Assembly (NCBI RefSeq): GCF_036965045.1
Contig: NZ_JBALOV010000036.1
Coordinates: 1-64,000, forward strand
Source of the DNA: Ferdinandcohnia sp036965045
GTDB taxonomy: Bacteria > Bacillota > Bacilli > Bacillales > Bacillaceae_L
Length of the DNA stretch: 64,000 nt
Direction of reading: 5' to 3'
The position numbers were made by a program, and so were the translations under genes. The notes beneath the pieces were generated by a model, which did no database searches, was not told where the DNA came from, and worked only from the letters and a program-made list of their open reading frames with translations. This document shows, one piece after another, positions 34,632 to 43,384 of this stretch (its first letter is position 1; every line of letters begins with the position of its first letter).

Positions 34632-34734
34632 TTGAATAATCCCCCTAAATGCTTCGTAAAGCGAAATAATAATTCTATTATAAAACAAACTAGCCTGGAT
34701 TGACATTTAATATCCTAATTTTCTTAAAAGTTTG

Positions 34735-34772
34735 CATAAAAAAGAAGATCAAGAATCATCTTGACCTTCTCT
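34735..34772 (-). terminator. Terminator after HAD gene
   Basis: An imperfect stem (GAAG-TCAAG with CTTGA-CTTC) with six A just before it, reading as T on the minus strand. Confidence 0.6.
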
Positions 34773-34777
34773 CATCC

Positions 34778-35566
34778 TTATAACAACCCGACCATCTTTA
34801 GTCCGTTCAAAATTCCGTCTTCTTCAACCGATTTTGTCACATATTTGGCTACTTCTTTTACTTCGTCAAGTGCATTTCCCATGGCAACACTATTTTGAAT
34901 CGTGGTCAGCATTTCGATGTCATTTAATCCGTCTCCAAAGGCATATACTCGTTCTTCCGGAATACCTAACTTCTCAACAAGCTTTTCAATCCCTTGTGCT
35001 TTTGACCCGCCACTTGGAAGGACGTCAACAGAGAGCGGATGCCAGCGAACAAAGTCAAAGTCCTTGAAGCCTTCTTCGTACTGGGCTTCTTCTCCTTCTT
35101 GGACAAATAAAAGTGATTGGAACAATTTACGTCCTTCATAATACTTTGGATCATAGGTTGGGAAGCTTTTGATTTTTAAGGTTGCTATGCTTTCTGTAAT
35201 GAATTCATGTTCTGGAACATTTGCCTTCATGTCCTCATGGTCCATATAAACTACAGGGTGATTATTAGCAAGTGCTGTTTCTGTAAGCTGTAAAAGAGCT
35301 TCTTCATTTAATGGGTTAGTATATATTTCTTCACCGTTTAACACGACATATTGACCGTTATAGCTGACGTACGTTCCGATTCCGAGCTCCTCACGCAGGT
35401 CTTCGAACATAAATGGAGCTCGACCCGTAGCAATCGCAACTTCATGACCCCGTTCTTTAAGTTTAAAAATGGCTTCCTTTGCCGAGGATGGGAGTTTTTT
35501 ATCATCGTTCAACAATGTTCCATCTATATCAAAAAAGATAAGGCTTTGCTCTTTCATATGATTCAT
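34778..35566 (-). CDS. Cof-type HAD-IIB phosphatase
   Basis: 262 residues, same family as 23609-24397. Motif I is FFDIDGTLL, motif II IATGRAPF, and the C-terminal Mg motif GDGLNDIEML. The cap domain (about 85-185) differs from the paralogue, suggesting another sugar phosphate or flavin precursor as substrate. A second start codon three residues in (35557) is possible; the ribosome site is weak for both. Confidence 0.92.
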   Translation of the reverse strand: MNHMKEQSLIFFDIDGTLLNDDKKLPSSAKEAIFKLKERGHEVAIATGRAPFMFEDLREELGIGTYVSYNGQYVVLNGEEIYTNPLNEEALLQLTETALANNHPVVYMDHEDMKANVPEHEFITESIATLKIKSFPTYDPKYYEGRKLFQSLLFVQEGEEAQYEEGFKDFDFVRWHPLSVDVLPSGGSKAQGIEKLVEKLGIPEERVYAFGDGLNDIEMLTTIQNSVAMGNALDEVKEVAKYVTKSVEEDGILNGLKMVGLL

Positions 35567-35732
35567 CTTCTCACTTTCTAGATTGCTTTTATCTGAAATT
35601 CACATATTACCTACCATACATTATTTTCGCGCTTTAAACAAATAAAACAGTTTCGAAAGAATCAGATAAAACAGGCAAAAAGGACTATTCCCATGCATAA
35701 ATTAGTACTACTGTTTTTTAAGGAGATCGGAC

Positions 35733-36908
35733 ATGAGAAAAACTTGGCTGTTAGGGTTTGGCTTTTTTAGCATTAGTCTTGGGTGGTCTTTATATAATGG
35801 ATTTGTTCCTTTTTTTCTCGATAATTTCATTACAAGTACTGCGTTAATTGGATTTCTCATGACCATCGATAATTATATCGCTCTTTTTTTACAGCCATAT
35901 ATCGGTCATCTCAGTGACCGAACTCGGACGCGTTTCGGACGAAGGATGCCATATTTACTGATTGGTGTTCCGCTCGCGGCGCTATTTTATACACTGATTC
36001 CTCTCCACACAGGGTTAGTTTCCTTGCTCATTTTTATGCTGTGTATGAACTTATCGATGGCGGTTTTCCGTTCTCCAACCATTGCATTAATGCCTGATAT
36101 CACGCCCGAACCTAAACGAACAAATGCAAATGGAATTATTAATTTTATGGGTGGCTGTGGAGCCATCTTAGCATTTAGTATCGGCTCGTACTTATTTAGC
36201 GTTGACGAGACCCTTCCATTTATTGCGGTTTCTATCGTCTTTTTAATCACTTTGTGGATCGTATTTAAAAATATCAAAGAGCACCGCGATGCCCTTTCAT
36301 ATACCGAAACAACCGTACCGAAAATTAACTATCGGGAAGAACTAAATTCTTCTACCCTCTATCTGTTAGCCGCCATCTTTTTTTGGTTCATTGCCATCCA
36401 GGGAATGGAAGCTTTGTTTACATTATATGGCGTGAACGAATTAGGCCTTTCTAAAAGCGCTTCTGCATTTTCATTAACCTTTTTTTCCTTAAGCTTTGTC
36501 ATTTCTGCCATTCCAAGTGGCCTGCTTGGTGCAAAATTCGGTAAGAAAAATGTGATTTTGATCGGAGTTATCGGATTAATTGTTTCCTTTTTACTGTTAA
36601 ATTGGGTAGTTTCAGTTGTTTACTTGAGACTTATCCTATTTTTAGGTGGCATTTTTTGGGCCCTTGTTAATATTAACGCATACCCATTTATTGTTTCGAC
36701 TGGTAGTGAAAAAAGCTATGGCACAAGAACGGGACTCTATTATTTAGTTTCCTCACTGGCAGCCATTACATCACCACCAGTTATCGGTTATTTAATTGAC
36801 CTCTTTGGGTTTAGTGTATTGTTTTTAGCTGCAGCAGGAAGCTTGATTGTGGCACTGATTTTTATCAGCAGAGTGAAGGAGCATGAAAATCATGTTCTTG
36901 GCTCTTAA
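35733..36908 (+). CDS. MFS/GPH-type transporter (SLC45-like)
   Basis: 391 residues with about twelve membrane segments. The loop motif HLSDRTRTRFGRRMPYL is typical of the GPH/SLC45 group of sugar cation symporters. No sugar-metabolism gene is beside it. AAGGAG precedes the ATG. Upstream is the divergent HAD gene, downstream a terminator and then the MarR unit, so it is monocistronic. Substrate unknown. Confidence 0.85.
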   Translation: MRKTWLLGFGFFSISLGWSLYNGFVPFFLDNFITSTALIGFLMTIDNYIALFLQPYIGHLSDRTRTRFGRRMPYLLIGVPLAALFYTLIPLHTGLVSLLIFMLCMNLSMAVFRSPTIALMPDITPEPKRTNANGIINFMGGCGAILAFSIGSYLFSVDETLPFIAVSIVFLITLWIVFKNIKEHRDALSYTETTVPKINYREELNSSTLYLLAAIFFWFIAIQGMEALFTLYGVNELGLSKSASAFSLTFFSLSFVISAIPSGLLGAKFGKKNVILIGVIGLIVSFLLLNWVVSVVYLRLILFLGGIFWALVNINAYPFIVSTGSEKSYGTRTGLYYLVSSLAAITSPPVIGYLIDLFGFSVLFLAAAGSLIVALIFISRVKEHENHVLGS

Positions 36909-36923
36909 ATAAGCGACCTGATG

Positions 36924-36963
36924 AAAATAGCGTGTAGACTGGAAACAGTTTTATACGCTATTT
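36924..36963 (+). terminator. Terminator after MFS gene
   Basis: AAATAGCGT pairs with ACGCTATTT around a loop of about 20 bases that itself holds ACTG/CAGT. Confidence 0.6.
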
Positions 36964-37016
36964 GTATTTATGTAATGGTTTTACCCATAGACTATTAAGG
37001 TGATTTCTGTTACTAT

Positions 37017-37049
37017 TATCAAATGGTTACCCTAGGTAACTATTTGATA
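37017..37049 (+). promoter_or_regulatory. 33-bp palindrome, probable MarR operator
   Basis: TATCAAAT-G-GTTACC-CTA-GGTAAC-T-ATTTGATA: a nearly perfect 33-bp dyad ending three bases before the AAGGAG of the MarR gene. Its position at the end of the leader suits autorepression of the MarR-MFS operon. Confidence 0.75.
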
Positions 37050-37066
37050 ATAAGGAGTGAACTCCA

Positions 37067-37486
37067 ATCGAGACATTTCAATTATTTTTTCAGCAATTAA
37101 CACAGGTGTACCGTCCTTTTGAAAGCAAGCTAAATGTGGAACTAAGTAAGCATCAACTTTATCGGGCACAGTGGTCAATTCTTTACTATATTGTCAATTT
37201 TGGTTCCCCAACACTCGTGGAAATTTCTACTTACCTTGGTGTCGAAAAACCTACGGTCACAAGAACCATTAATCGTCTAGAAGAACTTGGATATGTGGAA
37301 CATGTTCCTGGGAAAGACAAGCGAGAAAAAAGAATGCAGCTTACCACTCTCGGTAAAAACGTTTATCGAGAAGTTCGAAAGACGGTCGATGAATTTGAAC
37401 AGGAAATCATCAAAGGAGTTTCTGAGAAAGAATTGCTTGAAGCTATACATGTTATGAAAGCAATTCGCAGCAATCTATTAAAGTAA
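37067..37486 (+). CDS. MarR-family regulator, apparent ATC start
   Basis: 139 residues if read from ATC 37067. The winged helix shows LSKHQLYRAQWSIL, TLVEISTYLGVEKPTVTRTI and the wing with GKDKREKRMQLT. The GTG at 37106 would drop the first dimerisation helix (ETFQLFFQQLTQVYRPF) and has no ribosome site, while the in-frame ATC is nine bases after a full AAGGAG and just after an in-frame stop. ATC is therefore the likely start unless the base is a sequencing error. The MFS gene follows after 13 bp, so this regulator probably controls an exporter. Confidence 0.8.
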   Translation: METFQLFFQQLTQVYRPFESKLNVELSKHQLYRAQWSILYYIVNFGSPTLVEISTYLGVEKPTVTRTINRLEELGYVEHVPGKDKREKRMQLTTLGKNVYREVRKTVDEFEQEIIKGVSEKELLEAIHVMKAIRSNLLK

Positions 37487-37499
37487 GGAGAGTTTCAAC

Positions 37500-38705
37500 T
37501 TGGATAATCAAAAACTGTGGACGAAGGATTTTATCATCGTTTCCTCCATCAACTTTTTCTTAACTTTTATTTTTTATCTATTAGTTGTCATTATTGCGGT
37601 GTATGCCGTTGATGAATATCATGCCTCTACCAGCCAGGCCGGGCTCGTTACTGGAATCTTTATCGTAGGAACATTAATTGGCCGCCTTTTTATCGGCCGT
37701 TATATTGATCTGATTGGTCGTAAAAACACATTGTTTATCGGGTTAGTTTTATTTACCATTACCACCTTTCTATACTTCGTACATGCCGGAATCACTTTTC
37801 TTCTAATTAATCGTTTCATTCACGGAATCACTCTCGGTATCGCCAGTACAGCAACGGGTACAATCGTAGCACAAATCATACCACCTAAACGCAGGGGAGA
37901 AGGAATTGGTTACTTTAGTATGAGCGCGACATTAGCAACCGCCATCGGACCTTTTATTGGTCTATATATGTCCCAGCATACGAGTTACCAAGTTATCTTC
38001 GGACTTTGTCTTGTGATTGGCATCATTGGCCTGCTTACTTCATTCGCCTTGTATGTACCACCAATCGAAACACAGACCCATCAAAATCAAGAGAAAAAGC
38101 GCTTTTCCATTGCTAATTTTGTGGAACCGCGGGCACTGCCAATCGCAATTGTTACATTTGCGATATCACTTTGTTATGCAGGTGTTCTGTCATTTATCAA
38201 TTTTTACGCAATTGAAATTGATTTAGTAACGTCCGCAAGTTTTTTCTTCCTTGTTTATTCAATTGCGATTCTAATTTCACGTCCCTTCACTGGACGCTTA
38301 ATGGATATAAAAGGTGCCAACTATGTCATGTATCCCGCCTTTTTTATCCTAGCGATTGGGATGTTTCTTTTAAGTATGGCACATAACAGCATGACCCTTC
38401 TTCTATCTGGTGCACTTATCGGACTTGGATTTGGGAATATGCAGTCATGTACTCAGGCCGTGGCAATCAAGTTAACACCAACACATCGCATGGGACTTGC
38501 GACTTCAACCTTCTACATCTTTTTAGACGCAGGTTTAGGTTTTGGTCCTTATCTATTAGGTTTTCTTGTTCCGATAACTGGGTACAGCAAGCTTTATTCG
38601 ATATTAGGAATTGTTGCTTTATCAACGATCATTCTTTACTTCCTCTTGCATGGGAAGAAAGAGTCTATCCAACGAAAAAATCAATCCGTAACAGTGTCGT
38701 TGTAA
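37500..38705 (+). CDS. MFS drug-type transporter, MarR-linked
   Basis: 401 residues, twelve segments, loop motif RLFIGRYIDLIGRKNTLF. Start is TTG at 37500, nine bases after AAGGAG. It forms an operon with the MarR gene. Exporters in such units are usually induced by the compound the regulator binds; here the compound is unknown. Confidence 0.88.
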   Translation: MDNQKLWTKDFIIVSSINFFLTFIFYLLVVIIAVYAVDEYHASTSQAGLVTGIFIVGTLIGRLFIGRYIDLIGRKNTLFIGLVLFTITTFLYFVHAGITFLLINRFIHGITLGIASTATGTIVAQIIPPKRRGEGIGYFSMSATLATAIGPFIGLYMSQHTSYQVIFGLCLVIGIIGLLTSFALYVPPIETQTHQNQEKKRFSIANFVEPRALPIAIVTFAISLCYAGVLSFINFYAIEIDLVTSASFFFLVYSIAILISRPFTGRLMDIKGANYVMYPAFFILAIGMFLLSMAHNSMTLLLSGALIGLGFGNMQSCTQAVAIKLTPTHRMGLATSTFYIFLDAGLGFGPYLLGFLVPITGYSKLYSILGIVALSTIILYFLLHGKKESIQRKNQSVTVSL

Positions 38706-38741
38706 AAACTAGCCTTGCCCATTTAATTGTGGGGCAAGGCT
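38704..38741. terminator. Terminator between MFS and TetR genes
   Basis: AGCCTTGCCC pairs with GGGCAAGGCT. The T-run is on the minus strand side, so it mainly ends the TetR-ABC operon, but the stem may serve both convergent units. Confidence 0.75.
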
Positions 38742-38744
38742 GAT

Positions 38745-39398
38745 TTAGTTTCGGATTCCGTCCATGACAAAACGGACGAGATTGTCTGCTTCTTTGTCGG
38801 TATCCATTGTATCTTGGGATGGTAAAAGAACAAAATTAGTAACAAGGAATCCACCGAATGTAGTCATTAGCATTTTTACAATCAAATCTGTAGGAAGATC
38901 CTTTATTTCTCCACGGCTTTTGAATAGTTCAATTACATGTGTAATGCGGTTTATTACATTGGCAGTGAAATACGGAAGAAATTCCTTTCTTAATGTTTCA
39001 CTATAGACTAATTCCTTCACGATAATTTGAAAGACTTCTTGATTTTCGCTGATGAATTCCATCCTGTTTTTGATTATCCTTCTTAAAAAATCTTCAAAGT
39101 ATATTGTGTCCTCCGTTAGTACCTCTTTAAATACTTTTTCGGCCATCCCCGGTAAAGCTTCTTTTAGAAATGGAATGATAACTGAAAGCAATAAATTGTC
39201 TTTTGTACCGTAATGACGAAAAATGGTTCCTTCTGCAACTCCGGCTGCTTTTGCAATTTCACTTGTAGATGTGTTTGAGTAGCCTTTTTCAGCAAACATT
39301 TTGATTGCAGTTTCAGCGATTTTTTGTTGTTTTTCAGTTGGTTTCTTCGATAATCTTGTTTGTTCAATAATGGCATCCAATAGATTTTCTTTAGACAA
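38745..39398 (-). CDS. TetR-family regulator of the adjacent ABC exporter
   Basis: 217 residues. The N-terminal helix-turn-helix is canonical: IAETAIKMFAEKGYSNTSTS followed by EIAKAAGVAEGTIFRHYGTKDNL. The C-terminal part is a ligand-binding helical bundle. It is the last gene of a three-gene operon with the ABC permease and ATPase, and the promoter of that operon carries two dyads of TetR type, so autoregulation is likely. Confidence 0.92.
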   Translation of the reverse strand: MSKENLLDAIIEQTRLSKKPTEKQQKIAETAIKMFAEKGYSNTSTSEIAKAAGVAEGTIFRHYGTKDNLLLSVIIPFLKEALPGMAEKVFKEVLTEDTIYFEDFLRRIIKNRMEFISENQEVFQIIVKELVYSETLRKEFLPYFTANVINRITHVIELFKSRGEIKDLPTDLIVKMLMTTFGGFLVTNFVLLPSQDTMDTDKEADNLVRFVMDGIRN

Positions 39399-39417
39399 AT
39401 TCTTTCACGTCCTTATG

Positions 39418-40479
39418 TTACAATGCACGGTATTTTTTTAACGCAAAAACGTTTAATATGATAAAAACTGTAGCAAATATGACTAATGCTAAAAGGTCAA
39501 AACCGATATCAGTGAATCCTAAGCCTTGATACATGACACCCTTTAATGCATCAGCTGCGTAATAGATCGGCATAACTTTTGCAATCATCTGAAGCCAATC
39601 AGCCATTCCCTCAAGAGGAAAAATGCCAGAGAAGAATATTTGTGGGATGATGACAATTGGTATAAATTGAATCATTTGAAATTCTGATGCAGCAAATGCC
39701 GACAATAAAATGCCTAACGATAAAGCAACTAATGCAAGCAATAAATTAATGAGAATCACGTTCCAAATTGATCCTACTAGCACGATATCTAACACAGAAA
39801 TTGCAAAGAATACGACAATAACTGTTTGAATGATAGCAAATATTCCAAAGCCAACCAAATAGGCAGTCACTATTTCTCCCCTACGGATAGGCGTTGCCAT
39901 CATTCTCTCTAAGGTACCTGTTGTTCTCTCCTTTAACAATCCAATACCTGATATTAGAAAGACAAAAAAGAATACAAAGTAGCCAATCAATATTGGAGAG
40001 AGTACATCAAAAAATACCGTATCACTATCCCCGTAAACATAGTTTATTTCTAAATCGACTTTAGGTAAGTTCCCCATTGCAGGTATCTGTTTCACCAGTT
40101 TTTCCTGTGCCTGGGCAGCAAACACTTGACTCACCTTCATTTGCAAGGTTTTTGCGGTTGTGGGGTCACTGTTTGTTAATGTTAGAATTACTTTGTTATT
40201 TTCCATTGCTAGTAACCCATCAAGCTTGTGATCTAGTATTGTTTGTTTAGGATTCGGTGCTTGGTCAATCTGCTCAATTTTTATATCCGACTGTTGTAAG
40301 GAGTCTGCTAGTTGCTGATCAATGTCTACAATACCCAATGTTGGTTCTGCGGTATCACCGTTAAACATAACATACATAAGTGATAAGACTAAAAGCGGCG
40401 CTACAAATAACAAGGCTAATGTTCGCTTATCGCGAAGCAGCTGTTGAAAGATTCTTTTTATGAGTGCAATGGTTCTCAT
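39418..40479 (-). CDS. ABC-2 type exporter permease
   Basis: 353 residues. One N-terminal segment, a large external domain (about 40-165) and about five C-terminal segments, with the ABC-2 motif KERTTGTLERMMATPIRRGEI between the second and third. Its start overlaps the ATPase stop by four bases. Probably a homodimeric drug or lipid exporter; TetR control supports a toxic substrate. Confidence 0.93.
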   Translation of the reverse strand: MRTIALIKRIFQQLLRDKRTLALLFVAPLLVLSLMYVMFNGDTAEPTLGIVDIDQQLADSLQQSDIKIEQIDQAPNPKQTILDHKLDGLLAMENNKVILTLTNSDPTTAKTLQMKVSQVFAAQAQEKLVKQIPAMGNLPKVDLEINYVYGDSDTVFFDVLSPILIGYFVFFFVFLISGIGLLKERTTGTLERMMATPIRRGEIVTAYLVGFGIFAIIQTVIVVFFAISVLDIVLVGSIWNVILINLLLALVALSLGILLSAFAASEFQMIQFIPIVIIPQIFFSGIFPLEGMADWLQMIAKVMPIYYAADALKGVMYQGLGFTDIGFDLLALVIFATVFIILNVFALKKYRAL

Positions 40480-41201
40480 TGTCTCACCCTCCCCGCATGT
40501 AAAAATACCTCATCAAAATTACTTGCTTGGTATGTTTCTTTTAATTCAGTTGGCGTACCTCTTGCTAAAATTTGTCCATCCCGGACCATCGCAATATAAT
40601 CGCATCGCTCTGCCTCTTCCATGACATGGGTTGTGACAATAATCGTTTTTCCTTCTTCCTTTTTTAAGCGGATTAGTTCACTCCAAATTGTAAGCCTTAG
40701 CTCCGGATCTATTCCGACAGTCGGTTCATCTAAAATAAGCATTTTCGGGTTTTGAATTAAGGCGATGGCCAGTGACAAACGGCGTTTCATCCCACCGGAA
40801 TAAGTAGATACCTTTTTATTTAAATCATCGGTAAGGTTTACGAGCTTTGAAGTATAGGCAATTCTTTCTTTTGTCTGGGCACGATTTAGCTTATAAAGTG
40901 AAGCAAAAAATGCGAGATTTTCCTTCCCTGTTAGCTCTGTGTAAAGGGCATCAGATTGGGCCATATAACCGATATCCTGCAACAACTCCAAATTTGGCAT
41001 TTTCCTCCCTAAAACATGAATCGATCCATCGTCAGGTGAGTCCATCCCTACAATCATCTTGACCAATGTTGTTTTACCCGCTCCTGAAGGCCCTATAAAG
41101 CCATAAATAGTTCCTTCCTCGATTGCAAGGTCAATTTCATTCAACACGTTCTTTTTCCCATAGCTTTTACTAACTTTTTCGATTTGTACCGTTACATTCA
41201 T
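40476..41201 (-). CDS. ABC exporter ATPase
   Basis: 241 residues. Walker A GPSGAGKTT, signature YSGGMKRRLSL, Walker B MLILDEPTVGID, switch histidine in VTTHVMEEAE. First gene of the ATPase-permease-TetR operon. It matches the DRA/CcmA-like exporter subfamily. Confidence 0.95.
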   Translation of the reverse strand: MNVTVQIEKVSKSYGKKNVLNEIDLAIEEGTIYGFIGPSGAGKTTLVKMIVGMDSPDDGSIHVLGRKMPNLELLQDIGYMAQSDALYTELTGKENLAFFASLYKLNRAQTKERIAYTSKLVNLTDDLNKKVSTYSGGMKRRLSLAIALIQNPKMLILDEPTVGIDPELRLTIWSELIRLKKEEGKTIIVTTHVMEEAERCDYIAMVRDGQILARGTPTELKETYQASNFDEVFLHAGRVRQ

Positions 41202-41256
41202 TAAAAATGCCCCCTTTTAACAAACATCTCACATAGGAAAATTTATTAAATAAAAA

Positions 41257-41324
41257 GTGAGTGCTTACTCACATTATGCTCTTGTATTATATTCCAGTCA
41301 ATATAAAAATGAGTATTCACTCAC
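41257..41324 (-). promoter_or_regulatory. Promoter flanked by two TetR-type operators
   Basis: Minus-strand promoter: TTGACT (41296-41301), 17-bp spacer, CATAAT (41273-41278). Two related dyads flank it: GTGAGT-GCTT-ACTCAC at 41257-41272, touching the -10, and TGAGT-ATTC-ACTCA at 41310-41323, just upstream of the -35. Their centres are 52 bp apart. The adjacent TetR protein is the obvious binder. Confidence 0.8.
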
Positions 41325-41404
41325 TAATTTTTTTTCAAGTTAGTACATTCATACAAGCACATTGTCCTCCCCGTTCATACGATACACTGAAGGAGGTGAC
41401 AACA

Positions 41405-41668
41405 ATGGACTTGCTACAATTTCTAAATGAAAATTATTATATGTTAGTACCTGTTCTTTGGGTAATTGGTTATTTCCTTAAGGCAACGCCTTCAATTCCA
41501 AACTGGTCTATTACTTGGATCTTGTTAGGAGTTTCTTTAGTAGGAGGTGCATTTTTCTTTGGGTTAACAGCGGAGGCCGTTTATAACGGAGTAATTGCAG
41601 CTGGAGTAGCAGTATTTGGGCATCAATTGATTAAGCAGACCGCTGAAGCAAGGGCAGGAAAAAAATAG
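41405..41668 (+). CDS. Small holin-family protein
   Basis: 87 residues from ATG 41405, preceded by AAGGAGG. It has the short N-terminal segment, an amphipathic KATPSIPNWSITWIL stretch, and two hydrophobic segments with a basic tail, as in the phage_holin_5_2-type family. There is no other phage gene nearby, so it is more likely a domesticated or chromosomal member than part of a prophage. The frame opens upstream without support. Confidence 0.75.
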   Translation: MDLLQFLNENYYMLVPVLWVIGYFLKATPSIPNWSITWILLGVSLVGGAFFFGLTAEAVYNGVIAAGVAVFGHQLIKQTAEARAGKK

Positions 41669-41744
41669 CAAAATTTCATGCATTTATACAATTAATAAAC
41701 GAAGACATACCCTCCCTTTTCAGATTTATCATACAGTAAAAATA

Positions 41745-41800
41745 AATTACCTCACACAAATAACGCTTGGTTTTCCAAGCGTTTTCTAGTGAGGGTAATT
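41745..41800. terminator. Nested bidirectional hairpin
   Basis: Inner stem ACGCTTGG/CCAAGCGT (41763-41782) inside an outer stem AATTACCTCAC/GTGAGGGTAATT with one bulge. It separates the convergent holin and methyltransferase genes and overlaps the end of the latter. Confidence 0.8.
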
Positions 41801-42515
41801 AGGCGATACACCTAAATACTCTAAAGTTTAATTTATCTTTGTATTTGCTTACGATTTGTTGATGCTGTTCAAGAATCTCATGATGTTCATCATTTATTTG
41901 ATTTGAAAGCATAAAGTCATTTGCATACATAACATCCTGCGGAACAAAATGATGCATGTGTTTTTCAACTGTTACGTGGCGAAACCCTGATTTTCCGAAA
42001 TAATTACGCCAGTCTGTTTCAGTTAATAAATCAGAGACACCGTAAAAATCACAAATAAACTGCTTTTCCTTTTTTGTAAAAGGAAGTGGTTCAGCTGTCA
42101 TCTCAATCGCCAACAGTACACCATTTGGCTTTAGTACCCTTTTATATTCTGAAAGGCTTACAGGAATATTTGTAAATGCTGTTACTGACTCTGAGAGAAT
42201 AAAATCAAATACCTCATTTTTAAAAGGCAGATTTTCAGTACGCCCATGAACAATATTAATTGGTATGTGCAAAGAACGAAATCTTTGTTTGGCCTTATTC
42301 ACCATTATTTTATTGCCATCCAATGCTGCAACACGACACTTATATTGCATGAAAATGTATGCTGATGTTTGTCCGGTTCCACAGCCGACATCAAGTATTG
42401 TTGATTTACGATTTATTTTTTCCCTTGCTAATAGTTGCTTGGTAAGTTGTAATCCTCCAGGGTGAGCACCCCCAACTCCATAAGTGGCTAAACTATCAAG
42501 GTATGTGTAGTTCAT
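41799..42515 (-). CDS. SAM-dependent methyltransferase (class I)
   Basis: 238 residues. Motif I ILDVGCGTGQTSAY binds SAM; motif II region VAALDGNKIMV and the post-I LPFKNEVFDFILSESV are present. The acceptor-binding part is not recognisable. YppG lies 18 bp upstream on the same strand, so they may be co-transcribed. Substrate unknown. Confidence 0.9.
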   Translation of the reverse strand: MNYTYLDSLATYGVGGAHPGGLQLTKQLLAREKINRKSTILDVGCGTGQTSAYIFMQYKCRVAALDGNKIMVNKAKQRFRSLHIPINIVHGRTENLPFKNEVFDFILSESVTAFTNIPVSLSEYKRVLKPNGVLLAIEMTAEPLPFTKKEKQFICDFYGVSDLLTETDWRNYFGKSGFRHVTVEKHMHHFVPQDVMYANDFMLSNQINDEHHEILEQHQQIVSKYKDKLNFRVFRCIA

Positions 42516-42533
42516 CTATACTCCACCTATTCT

Positions 42534-42761
42534 TTATTTTTTCAAAAACATGGATAGTAAGGGGCTCACTTGGCTATATACTTTTCTCATTTGTCCCGCT
42601 GTGGACGTGATCTTATTAAAATCAAGCTTACCATCCTGTGTTTGAAAATGTGACAAAAGACTTGGAGTATTTGATGGCCGAGACTGAGTGAATGCCCTGC
42701 GTGGTCTACCAGGATGGTTAGATCTGAAAGGAAAAGGCTGTCTTGGTCTTCCATAAAACAT
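42534..42761 (-). CDS. YppG-family protein
   Basis: 75 residues. The N-terminus is Arg/Pro-rich (YGRPRQPFPFRSNHPGRP); the C-terminal half, GKLDFNKITSTAGQMRKV, then QVSPLL, matches the conserved region of YppG/YqfQ-type proteins. In B. subtilis YppG is a sporulation-related protein of unknown function. Start at 42761 is eight bases after GGGAGAG; the longer frame is unsupported. Confidence 0.8.
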   Translation of the reverse strand: MFYGRPRQPFPFRSNHPGRPRRAFTQSRPSNTPSLLSHFQTQDGKLDFNKITSTAGQMRKVYSQVSPLLSMFLKK

Positions 42762-42828
42762 TTTTTCATCTCTCCCATTTTTTAAGTTATTTTCATTTTT
42801 ATGAAAGTTGTAATGAAAAAGTTTATCA

Positions 42829-42874
42829 TTGAAGGACATTTCAGTCTTATTATGAAACTTGAAATGTCCTTCAA
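42829..42874 (-). other. Perfect 15-bp stem-loop
   Basis: TTGAAGGACATTTCA (42829-42843) and its exact complement at 42860-42874, with a 16-base loop, lie between YppG and the Gly/Tyr-rich protein gene. There is no direct T-run, so it may be an mRNA end or processing structure rather than a classic terminator. Confidence 0.65.
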
Positions 42875-42907
42875 CGTAAATATTTTCTAAATATTAATCT
42901 TATTAAC

Positions 42908-43168
42908 CTACCACCAGAACGCCCCTGCTAGGGCAATGCCTGCAATAGCACCTATTGCAAGACCAGCTCCAAAGCCACCGAAACCATAACCATAATAACC
43001 ATACCCATATCCACCAAAACTTCTTCTTGCCCCTAAAGGACGAAGGAATACACGATCTCGTGTTACACGATGAATGATCCCTCTATGAATTCTTCCATCT
43101 CGCATTCTAATAATAACAGCTCTACCCCTGTATTTATGACACAAAGAATGAATATGTCCAACAGACAT
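42908..43168 (-). CDS. Small protein with Sm-like core and Gly/Tyr-rich tail
   Basis: 86 residues. The middle part YRGRAVIIRMRDGRIHRG followed by IIHRV-RDRVFLRPL has the strand and DG pattern of an Sm/LSm barrel. It is followed by a Gly/Tyr-rich stretch (about 50-65) and a hydrophobic end. I infer the fold only from this pattern. GGGGGTGAT precedes the ATG at 43168. The tail suggests a spore-coat or surface association, consistent with the YppG neighbour; function unknown. Confidence 0.6.
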   Translation of the reverse strand: MSVGHIHSLCHKYRGRAVIIRMRDGRIHRGIIHRVTRDRVFLRPLGARRSFGGYGYGYYGYGFGGFGAGLAIGAIAGIALAGAFWW

Positions 43169-43384
43169 CCAAATCACCCCCAAACCCGTTAGATAGTTAC
43201 CATCATATGTAAGAAATTGAGTTTCGCAGAGGTCAGATGTCCTAAGACAAGCGCGGAAATTTGTAGAACGGTGAAAGTAAGCAAATTAACTATTTTGGTT
43301 ATAGGTTTATTAGTACAGGTATACTTTGCATATTCTAGGAATACAAACATAAATAATTTGATTTATAATAAGGGAGGGGCAACA

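Noticed and set aside
41261..41404. Upstream extension of the holin-like gene
   Set aside because: It runs through the TetR operators and promoter region; AAGGAGG and ATG at 41405 give the normal family length.
41405..41668. Prophage remnant around the holin gene
   Set aside because: No other phage gene, attachment site or integrase is visible nearby; the neighbours are ordinary chromosomal genes.
43217..43384. Upstream extension of the GNAT gene
   Set aside because: Not needed for the acetyltransferase fold, and the GTG at 43385 is preceded by a strong ribosome site.
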